This document shows positions 36,241 through 48,346 of a DNA stretch of 64,000 nt, one piece after another. This DNA comes from Sycobia sp. Sy_11 (Eukaryota; Arthropoda; Insecta; Hymenoptera; Epichrysomallidae). Each line of letters opens with the position of its first letter. Positions within the stretch are counted from its first letter, which is position 1. The notes under the pieces were generated by a model. That model made no database searches and had not been told where the DNA came from. It saw only the letters and a program-made list of their open reading frames with translations. The stretch is from assembly GCA_018907035.1 (NCBI GenBank), contig JACCIC010000035.1:806001-870000 (forward strand). Reading direction: 5' to 3'. The position numbers were made by a program, and so were the translations under genes.

Positions 36241-38290
36241 ATATAATTATTTCATTGTTTTAGATAATATGATATTATAAAGACTGTAAGACCGATAAAA
36301 ATATTTATTAATTTAATATTGTTTAGTTAATGATTGTTTTAGTACTGTTTCAATTCAATACTGTTCAAGACATTAAATATTGCTTTAATCATTACGATAT
36401 ATTTTCAATAAGAAAATGTTTCTGGTTGAATTGATGGAATGAATGTTATATTGTGTACTACATTTTCAATGTGGCTATTATTAAACACATTTTTGAACAA
36501 CAGTATGTTGGTCAGGACTACACACGATAGTAAAAAACATTTTGTTTTGCATGAATCGATTAACTTTTTTAATTTTTTAATCATATGAATTCAGAACACT
36601 AAATATACCTATAATAATTATGTACAGAAATTCATAATTTTTAAAATACTGTGAATTAAAATTTGGCTGAGTTGTGACTAATGTCAGATTGTATATAAAT
36701 TATAAGGAACTTCCATTGACAAGAAGTTGATGCATTAGATGTTGTTTTATTTGAAATGTTGAAATGATTCTTTTTTCGATACCGTTTCCAAAAGTAATCC
36801 TTCTCAAAAAGTATTTATCTTAATCCATGGTATATTCAATTTAATTACAAGAAAGAAGAGAATTACCATATCTTAGTAATGGGAGAGCATTAGAGTCTAA
36901 AACTTTACAAGGGATATTATGGACGTAATCAAACTTACTTTGCTGAATCTAGACAAAATTCGTAGCCCACATCTGCTTCTTGTTAATTATATAGTATTAC
37001 ACATGGAGAAAATATATACAAATTTTAATATGACGACAAATAACATAGATTTATAAGATATTCTGTTTCTTATATTAGGTATGTAATATATACATATTAT
37101 ATTTAATGATATTTAATATAGGACATTTACTCATATACTAACGTATGCTTACTTATGCGTATACTTTTTTATATTTCAAAATTTTGACTCGATATAATCA
37201 ATGGTACTATTCGCATGAATATTTAATTTTTATCAATTGTAGATTAAAGAATTTCTTGGTTTTCATTTTTACGTTTTAACTTTTATTTTAAAAATCTTAA
37301 CTTACACACTAGTCGTAGATTATTGTTCGTACTGCAATATCCAGAAAATCACATTAAAGTTTTGATATCGAGCTTATATTTGTGCAAAATCCTTATCATT
37401 TGATTTAAATTTAGGATATCCAGTAATAGTATAATGAAAGGTGAGATGGATAGTGCTAAAAAATGTTGACGATATTTATTACTCATTATTCGGAATTTGA
37501 CACAAATAATAATAATTCATTTATTTTTTTGTAATTAATTTAAAAAAAAAAGATAAAATTTCAAGATTTTGAATTCAGTGAATTCTAGTAATGAAAATTG
37601 AATAGCAAAATTACTTATTGAAGAGGGGGCAATTGAAAAAATGTATATAGTTGAAATATATGGATGTAGAAGAAAAATTATGCATCGTAAATGATAACTA
37701 CTGAGATTATACACACTCATTGGGCTGATAATTACACCATATATAGGTGTCTTTTAATTTTCCTCCATTGAGTCGATGCGATGATTAGTGCCTACTAGTA
37801 GCAGCAGAATAGTGCCAGTTATGTAAAAAATGAAAATTTCCAAAAGATCGCTTCAAAAATCTATGAGAGGAGCATATCAATCGACTGATATAAGTTTCAG
37901 ATGAAATATTTCATACAAATAGAAGCCAGAAAACGATTTAGCTGTATTTTTTGAAAGCTTTATTCTAATTACTTCGCGTTCAGGCACAGGCAGGGTGCAA
38001 TATATGCTCTGCTGACAAATGTCGGTGATAATAAAAAATTGTTCATATCATAAAGTAATAAAAATAATCAAATCATATTTGTAATAAAAATCACGAATAG
38101 AGATAGAGCATAATCAATGATATTACAATTTCGACACAGCGTTGTTGTATAATCATAGTCCCCTATCAGACGTTAGTTGAATATTATTACGATTCTTGTT
38201 CTTTTATTTCGAAATATTTCAATTTTAATAACGCGATACTTGTTATATTATAAAAAACTTGTTAAAAAGAGTTCCATTTAATTGACGGTT
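36241..38290. other. AT-rich desert beyond the PLE
   Basis: Two kilobases without recognised features. Confidence 0.7.
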
Positions 38291-38608
38291 TATATTAGCC
38301 TTGTTTACTACGAAGAGCCGGTTAAGAACCAGAGGAGCTCGATCGAGTTCCGATCGGCCATCGGAGCGGCTCTTATTGGAACATTCAGCCGCAAGGGCAT
38401 CCGTCTCTCTTCCTCTCCTTCAGCATCCATTCCACCCGAAGTGGTCGATGCATCGTAACGCGAGCGAGTCTATCTTCTCGCTCACTCTCTCTCTCTCTTT
38501 CTCTCGCTCTTTGCACAACTCCTCGCTGCGCGGCACGAAGTGGCACGACGGGCCCGCCGATTGGTCGGGGCCAGGAGTAGGGGAACCGGCCGGCGACGGG
38601 ACCCTTAG

Positions 38609-38722
38609 GCCCCCTCCGAGAGACCGGAGCCGTCCTACCGCCACGGGGATGGCTTTGACGTGCCCAGCAACAGGAACAAGTATGAAATCGGCCTCCCGAC
38701 AGACAACAGACTCTATCAGATG
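38609..38722 (+). CDS. candidate internal coding exon (unknown gene)
   Basis: An open stretch of 38 codons lies between CCCTTAG and ATG|GTAATT. It reads APSERPEPSYRHGDGFDV, continues through PSNRNKYEIGLP and ends TDNRLYQM. Residue mix and third-position GC look like real coding sequence rather than the Arg/Pro/Ala-rich text of chance frames nearby. The acceptor side is weak (a G/C-rich run before CTTAG), and AG sites at 38619 and 38628 would give shorter versions. A TAG at 38606 forbids extension in this frame. The exon leaves at phase 0. It is on the same strand as the 49752 and 51889 candidates but does not join them directly in phase. The opposite strand is also open here, so strand is not certain. 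Confidence 0.33.
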
Positions 38723-38960
38723 GTAATTACGCGCGCGGCTGATACGGGGCGATACGCTCGATACACCTATTCGAGAGCTATACTGGGTGATTCCGAGCAA
38801 ACTTATCCCAGCTGCGATCTCCTCGCTCATACCGTTGCATTATGTACAGATATTTTATTTTAATTAGGATCGCGCAGCCTTTGCGCCGGGACAGATATAA
38901 ACAACGATACGCGAGGCTGCGGAGTGCGTATACTTTATCAGATCTGAAACTTAAAAGTGC

Positions 38961-38989
38961 CTGCTGCTGCTGCTGCTGCTGCTGCTGCT
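38961..38989 (+). repeat. (CTG)n trinucleotide repeat
   Basis: Nine to ten CTG units; a Cys or Leu run in chance frames. Confidence 0.95.
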
Positions 38990-40025
38990 ACTCCCGTAAC
39001 GGGAATTTTTATCATCGCTCAGCAATGAATTCAACAAATGAATAAATTTTATCTTCTTCGTTATAATCTAGACTTTCGGTTATGTTATATATTTAATCTA
39101 CGCTTGATGTATCGCTTTCTTTAGAATCCATTCAAAGCAATATTATTTGATATTTCAAAGAGAGTTTTTAAAACTGGCTTTGATACGGTTAAATGACAAT
39201 GTACTCGTCTTGAAAGAGTATAAAAATTCCTGCGCGAGTTCTAGGTTTGCGCAGACCGATAAGCGTACATTTTCATAAAGACTGGGCAAATGGCCCCATC
39301 TTTTGCAGAACGAGTATTTATTGAATTTTCGCGGGCCGCTCTTGGGAACACCCGTTACATCAAATAAGTTCGAGACGGCGCGTTAGTGGCCGACACAGTG
39401 AGTGACGTACGACATGGAGGCAGGCATATCAGGCAGTCTATAATATATTACAAAAATGCATCCACACGCCTCGATGAGTTGATTGTCTGCTTGTCCAGAT
39501 GTCAAAACGTCCGAACTCGTGCATTTCATATCGCGTTACATATGCGTTCACGAATTGCTCTTTCACTCTTGTACCGGGTGGTCGATGAATCGGAGCCCCC
39601 CCCCCCGCCTCAAATAGACCTCTCCTCTCCTCACGGATTCTCGCGCTCCTCGCCGCCCCCCTCTCCTCTTTATATTCCCTCGCGGCGAGCAACTGCCTCC
39701 GACTATTCTTCATTTACTTTCTGCCATCTGCGCGTCCTGAAACGTACTCTAACGATTTTTTCCCCTGCCCGATGGAATAGCATCATCGACAATTAGCGCC
39801 GCCCTTTTCTGCCTCCGTTAAATTGAGTTTCGAATTCGGCCTCCCTGGTCCCGCTGCCTGGGTCGTGCAAGCGCGCGAAAATAATGATCCTTTTCAGGCG
39901 GGATAAATACACCTGGATTTTTGATGGAACCAAATCAAAGAAATTTCCGAGAATTGCGCAAGCTGCGGCACCGAGCGGATTTGCATTCGACTTGGGGATA
40001 CTGCCATTTTCTCTCGCCTTAAGCG

Positions 40026-40028
<3 letters not shown>

Positions 40029-40086
<58 letters not shown>
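40029..40086. repeat. (AT)29 microsatellite
   Basis: Uninterrupted AT run inside a GC-rich block. Confidence 0.95.
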
Positions 40087-40088
<2 letters not shown>

Positions 40089-41721
40089 CCTGTACTCGAA
40101 GCGCGCCTAAGACTCGCGGGCGCGCGTCATATTCCCATTGTCTGCGCGTCGTCGTAAATCCGGGTGCGGAGAGGGAGGAGCGGATAAAGAGTAAGTGCCT
40201 GCTGCTAAGTGATGTTTTATTTGTCTAAGACGGCAAGTTTACCCGCTCGCTCCGCCATTATTTATATATACAATACGCTGTCTCGGCGATTAATTAAGAC
40301 GAGCAGGAATAATTGACAGGGGCGACGTGGGCAGCGGCGGGGAGCCGCTAGGTGGAGGGGGGGGGCGGGAGCTGGAGCGACGCTAGATTGCATCGGGAAA
40401 AGTTCTCGACACTCCCGGGGCACGGTTGAATCGTCGGGGTCGGGATCGCCCATCTCCTCGGCTAAAATTACGAATTCCAGCCGAACTAACAGAATTCTCG
40501 AGGACACCTCGCGCGAAGGAGCGGCGGCGGCGGCAGCGTCAGCTCGACGAATCACCGGCGAACCAGAAGCGCCGCGCCGTCTTGGCCCGCGCGCCGCCTC
40601 GGAGTCGTCGGGACGGTGGCAAAGCAAAGGGCCGGGGGCTCGCGCGCAGTTAGACACACCGCATCCGCGCGGATCCGGGGAGCGGCGGAGGGGAGGGGCG
40701 GCGAGAGCGACCTTTGCTTTGATCTCGGTCAACAGGGAAAATTTAGACCCGGCATCGGAGGCATTAATCCCGCAATTGGCTAATTTTATTTCGGCCCGGC
40801 TCGCAGTCCCGGCCTCGCTCGTGGCGATTCTCGCCGGGCCCGGTAGGCCGCCGTGGCCGCGCCGGCCCGTCGTCAAATTCGATTCCGCGGAGGCGCGCGC
40901 GGCAAACGGGCCGCAGGGACAATACATGTTCCCGGACTCGAGAGAAAACAGTGGATGGGAGTTGAGGAGGGGGGGGGGGAGACGGGTGGAGATGGAGCGA
41001 GCGCCGCCGCCTCTGTGATACACCCGGTTGATGTCCAAAGGTGCTTCTCCCGCTCTCGACAAGACGGCGGCGGCGGCGGCGGCAGCGGCGGGCGCTTGCT
41101 CGGTCTTAGCAAATTGTACAATAACAATCCTAGCAGTAGCGCTGCCGTTGTTGGCTGGCTGTCGTTGCTTCGTGTTTCGTTCCCTCCTCCCCCCGCCCCG
41201 GCCCCGCAGCCCTTCCGCCCGCCCCGGAAAGCGGGCTCTCTCCGGGCCGCGCGCTCCGTTGTGTACATTAGCGGATGCTCTGAAGGCGCAAGACAAACGG
41301 AATATTACACAAACACCCTCGCAGGGAGAGCCGAGAGATGTAGCGGGAGACGTGGCTACCCCACGGGCGCCATCTTGGCTCACTAGAGCGCGTTTCATCT
41401 TAAAGACGCCGCGAGGGAGCCGCCGAGCGCGCAGCCCGCGCCCGACCTCTCGCCCTGCGGAGTTCGGACAATTTCAACGGGCCGGCGGCAGCGCGAGCTA
41501 CCCGATTGCTTAGCCTAATTCATCCCCAGCCGCGCGGCGACGGCGAGGAGCGGGGACGGGGCGCGCGCGGCATCAAAGTGCGCCGCGAACCCACGGCGCG
41601 GCGGAGTCGCCGCCTCAGAGAGCGCGAGCTCGTCAAGAAAGTTAGCGGCGCAAGTCTCCCATCCAACGCCGCTCCGGCCTGCCCCCGCTGGATTCAAAGG
41701 CCATTAGCAGCCAAAGGCGCT

Positions 41722-41737
41722 GCGCGCGCGCGCGCGC
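41722..41737. repeat. (GC)n run
   Basis: Eight alternating GC units. Confidence 0.85.
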
Positions 41738-43148
41738 CCGCACTCCCCGCGCGACGATAAGCAACTGCAGCTGCCGCGTTCTTATCCCGACCGCGACAAT
41801 GGACGACGGTTGCTTACACCCCGGTTTTCCAACGACAATTTGCCGATTCTTTTTAGGGGAACTTGCGAGATTAGCTGCGTTTGGCAGTCGTCGGAGCTCG
41901 GAAGCTTGATAGTTAGCTGTGGCGTTTTGTTCGAAGTAAATTAGACGTATGTATGTAAGGAATCGTAACATTTATTCCCGTATAGATACATAGATTATTT
42001 TAAGGTTTGTGTAATATACGAATCACACACATATGCAGCTATATCGAGCCTAATAATTATTTAAGATGAATGGGAATTTCAAAAAATTTTCAAAGAAGAC
42101 CTTGAATTATTCCACGTCAAAAGCGAAGCTCAGACCAGAAGGGATACGCGAAAAGGATAAAGGTTTAATAAGAGATTCTCCCGCCTGTATCATTGTGACG
42201 TTCGTTTTTGTATAATCGCGGCTCTGCGCGCTTGCCATGTTCCTCCTTTTATATCTGCTAATTTTTCTCATCAGACGCGTACATATTTCCACTCTGCGTC
42301 TACCCCCTCTCTCTCTCTCTCTCTATTTATCCCTCTCTCCCTCTCTGTTTCTCGAGCGCGTTTTTTGCCTCCTCTCCCGCGGGACGCCCTGGGCAGTCCC
42401 TGTCCCTTCCGTGTCCCTTTCTGCACCTTTGGTGCCTCTGCCGGTGACGGAGCAGAATTCACGGAAACATATTAATACGTAATAAGTCCAGAGCGAAAGA
42501 CAGGGGGCGGCGACAGGGGCTGGAGGAGGGAGGGGGAAGAGTGGCTTTTCTCTGCCGCTCATCTTTTCGCCGAGCGAAAAGGCGATACGAAAAAAATGGG
42601 GATACGAAAACGTGCCATAGCAATACGAGGATGACACAGGCTAGCCCGTAATGCGAATATAAGCGAGACAAAAAAGACTTTGCGATTAATTACTGCTTGG
42701 CAGAAACTCATGTGCGAAGTATCTCCCGTCGATAAGTTCGACTTCGAAGCTATAATTAAATTTTAACGACATGCTTCACGTAGCTGCCATAAATAACTGT
42801 CATTTGACTCGGGTAATGAAAAATTATCCGAGGTCACGCACGGGAATTCTGGCGATTCGACCCATTCGACTCTCTTCATACGGAGGCGGCGAAGCCGCCT
42901 GCAACGTCTTAATCAAATAAAACGGAGCGGGATGCGGCGCGATTTTCCCACTCGGCTGGCACCGCGCGCCGAACACGCTCCCTTTGAATGTAAAAAGGTC
43001 AAAAGCGAGCGAGTCAGTCTGAAGGGGTATCTCTCTGGTACTGAGGGGCGCGCAGCTGCCGTCTACGAAGAAAAAGAAATCGTTGGATGCCTCTCCGCCG
43101 CGGAGCACAAGAGGAAGAGGGCCTTAAATAGAGGGATAATAACAAAAA

Positions 43149-43151
<3 letters not shown>

Positions 43152-43200
<49 letters not shown>
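43152..43200 (+). repeat. (GA)n microsatellite
   Basis: About 24 GA units. Confidence 0.95.
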
Positions 43201-43202
<2 letters not shown>

Positions 43203-44280
43203 CATGGCCCGTCGGGACGTGAAATCAAAAAGGAGCAGCATACGAAGGCATCGTCGTTACCTAGGGCACGCCCGGCGCGTACGCGCGCGGTTCTCATGTC
43301 GGCCGCGCCCTCTCAAACCCTTTGACGAACGCGTTCGGCTAATTCATCTCCGGTCCTCTCACTGTCTGTCTCTCTCCCCCCCCTCTCTCTCTCTCTCGCT
43401 CTCTCTCTATCACGCTCCTCGGCCTCGCAGCCATCGGTTATTTGTTCGCCGCGGCCTGCGAAAAGAAGACGAGGAGCGGACGCGAGAGAGGAGGGGGGGG
43501 CGAAGAGGGGCGCGCCCGCCCGTCCGCGAAGAATGGGGCGCTGTGCCGGGCCGCGGGGAGCGAAGAAAGAGCCGGGGCGGGCTCGCGGGACGCCCGACGC
43601 TGCACCTGCGCGAGCCATCAGAAGGGAGGAGGTTCATACGTAGGAGGCCAATATTTAAATGGGCCGACGCGCCGGCCGATCATCGGTCCCGGATCCCAGC
43701 CCCTCCCCCTCCTCCTCCCGGCGCATTTCGTCGGCGCGAGCGCCGCTCGCTCAAGTGGCCGATCGCCAGATAATGCCGAGCGATCGCGTAATCCCGGGCG
43801 AGCAGGTCCTTCTCGAACTGTGTTTCTGTGCCTGTCGGCGTGCGAGCGCCCGAGTGTTAGTGTATGCACGGTTACACCTACGAGCGAGCCATTGTGCGGA
43901 GCCGCGATCGGACTATACGCTTTTCTCTTCGTACCAGCGAGCCTGCGCCGCGACCGATTGTTGGCACTCGCGCCCGACATATTTCGTGTACGTCTATTCA
44001 TCTGGCTAGTGACGTTCCCAAGCCGCGGATTGGCCGCCGGGGCTTATCTGCGCATCTACCGCGCTCTAGCTTCGAGCTACCTTGGCGCTCGCACGTTCGC
44101 TAATCGAATGCATCAGAGAGGAGCGATACTCCGTTCCCTTTCTTAGACGCCTCGGATGTTTGATGCCTGTAACTACAGAGATTTATTCGAGCGTTTGGAA
44201 ATAGTCATACTTGGGCGCTTGTGACGCCGCTGCTTTTAGATTAATGCACTTGACAGCCTGGCACTTCGTTTGCGTGAGAA

Positions 44281-45960
44281 AAAGTCTACGGCAATGCGGT
44301 GAAAAAAATGTTACTATTTCATTTCTTATGAGTTATTGAAGCACTAAACATGAGATTTTTTTCATCAGTTTTGAAAGAAAATCAAAGAAAAGACACTAAT
44401 TCAAAGCGAAATCATTTCCATTAATATCAACTTCTACATAAGACACTATCGCTGATTATACCAAAGATAAAAAATTTACCATATAAACATTGAACATTAT
44501 TGTATTATTGGTTGAAATACTGATAGAAAAAATATTAATTGTTTTTATATTCTTATTCTTGATTTACGTGATGTGCTGTTACATCAGATGAATAGATCTA
44601 ACGTAATATTGTTTTATTATTTTCCTTTGAATTGATTCAGGTAGTTTCAATCTACATTGTGAAATGAATCACAATCGATATACCGTGTCCATTCATAAAG
44701 TTTGAAGATCGAACCCAAGATAAATATTTGATTAACATATTTTTCGAAACATATTTCGTGAGTATCAATATGTTTTTCTATTGTTCATTAGTATCCAAGG
44801 AACTATTTGCAGAGACAATTATGACGGAGTCTCGTCGAAACTGTGATGACCTTGTGGGATTGATATATAATTGCTTATTTTTCTGATTTATCTTAATGCT
44901 AAAGATATAAAAAGTCGCTGGAAGTGAAATTGGTTAAGAATAAAAAGTTCAACTTGGCCAAAAATGGATTGCACTTTTTTTTTAATATTTCAAAACTTTG
45001 GGACTATTCTTTTTTCATCATCCATTCGGTCTTACTAATTTCTCTAATGTAATCTGATGGAATCCCTTTGTTCACTAAAGCAATGGTAAGTGTTTAAAAG
45101 TTCACCTAATTTTTCGCCTTCACAAGAGGTCATATCCATTAATCGAATTTGTAACTCTATTTCAATATTTTGTCCTACATGAAAACTATTGCACATGAAT
45201 GAAAAATTTTAGAATCACCTTTTTATTAAAAATAATTAACACTATATCCTATTTGAGTATTTTATTCTACGTACAAACATAACTAAAACTGTATTTTGAT
45301 ATACTGTTTTCCATATGTATTTGTCATTTGCAAGCTATTTAAATATGACTCATCAATGTATTATTTAATGTAATGAAAAGAGTTCGACAATTAATTTATA
45401 CGTTTCAAAAAACGATTGGTGAATCGATCCAAGTAGGATACTCAAGAATAGTTGTAAAAGCCTTGAAGATGATCTAAGTAGAGATTGTTCAAAACTTATA
45501 TCTACATCAGAATCCATAACAAGAATAACTGATATAGTTTTCAAAGTTCGTCGAATGAACGTCTCGTTTATCATCAAGTAGCATAAGTTACTATATTTCT
45601 ACAACATAAAAAATACGTAAGTGGAAAGCGATGTTAGACATATTATAAAGTATTGCTGCCGTAGGAGTTTTGAAGTCGAAAAATTATTTTGTATAACGTC
45701 TGTATGATATAAGTTTGAAGATGAATCGAACAAGTAGCTTAATTTTCCGAAAGTATATATTGACAAATATAATCCCTTATACAGACAACTGTTGTATATT
45801 ACGAAAGTTTAATCTCTAAATTTTATTGTTTATTTGAAGCCGATGATAAACTTGAAATAGTGACTCACGTGAGGTTTAATTGGTCTCCAGGTTGGCTTTC
45901 ATAGGGCTGAATATTCCTGTTTTAATGGTATCGCTTAGGGCTGTATCGAATCAAAAACTC
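44281..45960. other. AT-rich block with possible decayed ORF
   Basis: Between 45371 and 45581 the + strand reads KRVRQLIYTFQKTIGESI and then, in a second frame, KSLEDDLSRDCSKLISTSES and more to a TAG. This looks like one ORF broken by a frameshift. The minus strand is also open here for 70 codons, so the observation is weak. An acceptor-like site at 44814 opens MTESRRNCDDLVGLIYN. Confidence 0.5.
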
Positions 45961-47058
45961 ATTCTCGACAGCGCCTACGGATGAAATGGAAATTAATATT
46001 AATATTAGCAAGTGAGAAAAGGGGCTCGAGTGGGATGCACCTCAGCGCCGATCTTCAAGATCAAGGAACTTGATAATTTTTCTTGCCTCTCGAAGGCGAT
46101 TCTGGTCTGTCTTCCTCTCATTCTCGGAGCTCGGCTCATCGAAAATGCAATAAACGACCCGCCCGATGCCTCGGAGAGGGAGAACGAGAGAACGAAAGCG
46201 AAGAAATAAAAAGATCCCCGTCCGTCACGCCCAGCCCCGGACGAAGGAGGAAGCGAGAGCGGAGCCCGTCTTTCTTTTGCCTCTTCTGAATATTGAAACG
46301 TCAATTTATAAACTTTGATCGGGTTTTAATTCGCTCGCTCCACCGGAGAGAGGTGCGGTGTGCCTGCCCGAACGCGCGGCAAATCGAGTCTCCCCGCCTC
46401 CCCCCGGCCGACGGCTTCGCTTCGTAGGATCTGCCACGTTGCCCTCACCCCGCCCCCCCCCCACGGCCTCGAGTCGTTCGAAAAGTTAGCGCGAAAATCG
46501 ACGGGTAAGCCGAGAGAGGGCAAAATAAACGATCGGCTTAAGAGCCCGCTCCGGGGCCGGCGTTAATCGCTAAATTTTTTAACCGATGCCACGGCACTCG
46601 ACGCGCCGAATTTTCCGAACGGGCGAGCGGTAATTTTTACGCGTCGCTCGCGACCAGGCGTCCGCAGCCCCGGCGCGTTTTCGGAGCGCGAGGAAAAGGG
46701 AATCCTTTCGGCAGTTGGCCCCCGGGGTGGCTCGTAATCGGGCCGAGCTCGTAGAGCGCCGGTAGATCGGGATTCATCGAGGCCCCGCGCCGTAATCCCC
46801 GCGCGCCGGCATTCGATTTTTCCGGTCCGAGAAGTTCTAGACGGGCGACAAACAATGGCCGATCGGGCAGGGGCGGATGGATGGTTGGGGGGGGGGGGAG
46901 ATCGACGGCCCGCGGAGCTGCTCCTCGAGTATTTCACGGGGATTTGGCCCGAAGACATTTTCACCCGATAAATAGATATATAGGCACGGCACGGCGAGTG
47001 TTATACATGGTCGATCCTTATTATAAACTCTAACTAGCTGCTGCCTCTCTCCGTCACG

Positions 47059-47089
<31 letters not shown>

Positions 47090-47662
47090 TCGTCTTGTTC
47101 GTTTTGGCGCATAACCCAAGGGTAGGCCGATATACACTTGATGGGATTCCTAGCCGATGGTGCGAACAATCCTATTTGGACCCTCTCGAAATCACTCGCC
47201 TTCCGCGTCTTCCAGTTCCGAGCGGCGCGATCCGTTTAGCCGAACGCGATGTTACGTTAAGTCTGCCTTCAAGAATCGAACCGAATGTTCACGCTCAGAG
47301 AGAGCGCGAAATAACGAGTTTCGATCGGGCGAGGTGGGCCTTCGCCCCGGTAGCTGCCTGCGAGTATCCCGATCCCGTCCTCCGACCTCGCTCGTTCCAA
47401 ATCCAAGAAAGCCGATTGAAACATAATCGTTAATTAAGCCCCATCCCCGTAAGAGCCCGCGCATTCGACCGAGGAATCTCATTTAAATCATTCGTTTTTG
47501 TTGCTCTGAATATGATATTGAACGCAGGAGCGAGTCGGAATAAGCGCGTCCTTTTAAACGCTCCGCGCAATCTCCGCGCATTCGCGCTGCATGCCGAGGT
47601 AAACATACTCGAATAGCACGCGGCGCACGCACGGCGGCAGCAGTTCGGGACGCGCTACTTAC
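45961..47662. other. GC-rich block
   Basis: CpG-rich with G-run 46887-46899 and overlapping Arg/Pro/Ser-rich frames. No supported gene. Confidence 0.65.
47060..47091 (+). repeat. (CT)n microsatellite
   Basis: CT units with one GT interruption. Confidence 0.85.
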
Positions 47663-47803
47663 TTTTATCAATTCGCCGTTTGAGGATTGATTATTATGCG
47701 TATAAAGCGAAGGCTTTTCCTCGAGCCCGTGAATTCTGAAAGCGAAACAGCCAGCGAACGTTTGCGGCAGTTCACAAAATTTATTTAGAAACACAGAAAT
47801 GTG
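47663..47803 (-). CDS. candidate internal coding exon, phase 0/0 (unknown gene)
   Basis: On the minus strand an acceptor (AATTTAAAAGCTTTTCAG) is followed by 141 bases that are open throughout and end at a consensus donor (AAA|GTAAGT). The 47 codons read HISVFLNKFCELPQTFAGCF at the start and SLYTHNNQSSNGELIK at the end, with mixed codon use and no low complexity. Both splice sites are strong and the length is an exact multiple of three, so the exon could be spliced in or out without shifting frame. No domain is recognised. The open frame continues past the donor for 56 more codons into GC-rich DNA, which is probably chance. No partner exon on this strand was found with comparable evidence. Confidence 0.38.
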
Positions 47804-48142
47804 CTGAAAAGCTTTTAAATTAGCCCCAGCTCATTCGGGAAACGCGCGTTAAAAGACTTCATTATATCAATGCGTTTTATAATTATTCACCTAGTCGAAA
47901 AAAAAAGATAAGAAAAAAACGACAAAAAAAAGGAGACGAAAATCTGCAATGGCACTTTTAGCAAACGCGTGCATATATTTAGATTCTGCACATGAATAAC
48001 GCGCTTCTGCGGAGCTCACTCGCCTTTTTTTCGATCTTCACTCAGATTCTCGCACGAGAGACTTTCAAGGCCTCTCTCTCTTTCTCTCTTCGGTAGTTCA
48101 TACACCCTCCCACTCTAATCTCTCCTTGTTACGCGCTATCTA

Positions 48143-48169
48143 TCTCTCTCTCTCTCTCTCTCTCTCTCC
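48143..48169 (+). repeat. (CT)n microsatellite
   Basis: Uninterrupted CT run after TATCTATC. Confidence 0.9.
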
Positions 48170-48318
48170 TTCCCACTCTGCGGCCTGGTCCATCCTGAAT
48201 ACGCCCACAAATTTATCATTGAGTATTATTCATTGGAGCGTCAATGGACTATTTGAATATGAAAAGAAGGAAGCGAGTGAATGGGTCGTCGTCGGCACAT
48301 ACTGGCACTCGTGCGCGC

Positions 48319-48346
48319 GCACACACGCACACACACACACACACAC
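48319..48346 (+). repeat. (CA)n microsatellite
   Basis: CA run with one CG interruption. Confidence 0.9.

Larger units (their letters stand above)
39031..44280. other. GC-rich block with the longest chance frame
   Basis: After a short AT dip to about 39240 the block is CpG-rich to 44.28 kb. It holds the longest open frame of the window (378 codons, minus, 40262-41398), with Ala/Arg/Pro-rich text and runs from (GCC)n; frames over 150 codons also lie on the opposite strand, so I do not call it a gene. Confidence 0.65.

Noticed and set aside
40262..41398. 378-codon minus-strand open frame, the longest in the window
   Set aside because: Ala/Arg/Pro/Gly-rich with runs from (GCC)n; frames over 150 codons are also open on the other strand over the same DNA. 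GC-rich DNA lacks stops, so the length is weak evidence, and no domain is visible.
44814..44890. Acceptor-like TTTGCAG followed by MTESRRNCDDLVGLIYN and a stop
   Set aside because: Only about 23 codons, no GC step, no further support; mentioned in the block entry only.
45845..45960. ACTCACGTGAGG giving donor-like sites on both strands
   Set aside because: The flanking frames on either strand close within about 18 codons and give no coherent exon.
46566..46955. About 130-codon minus-strand ATG frame rich in Ser/Arg/Pro
   Set aside because: Composition fits GC-rich background; no splice, domain or conservation evidence is available here.
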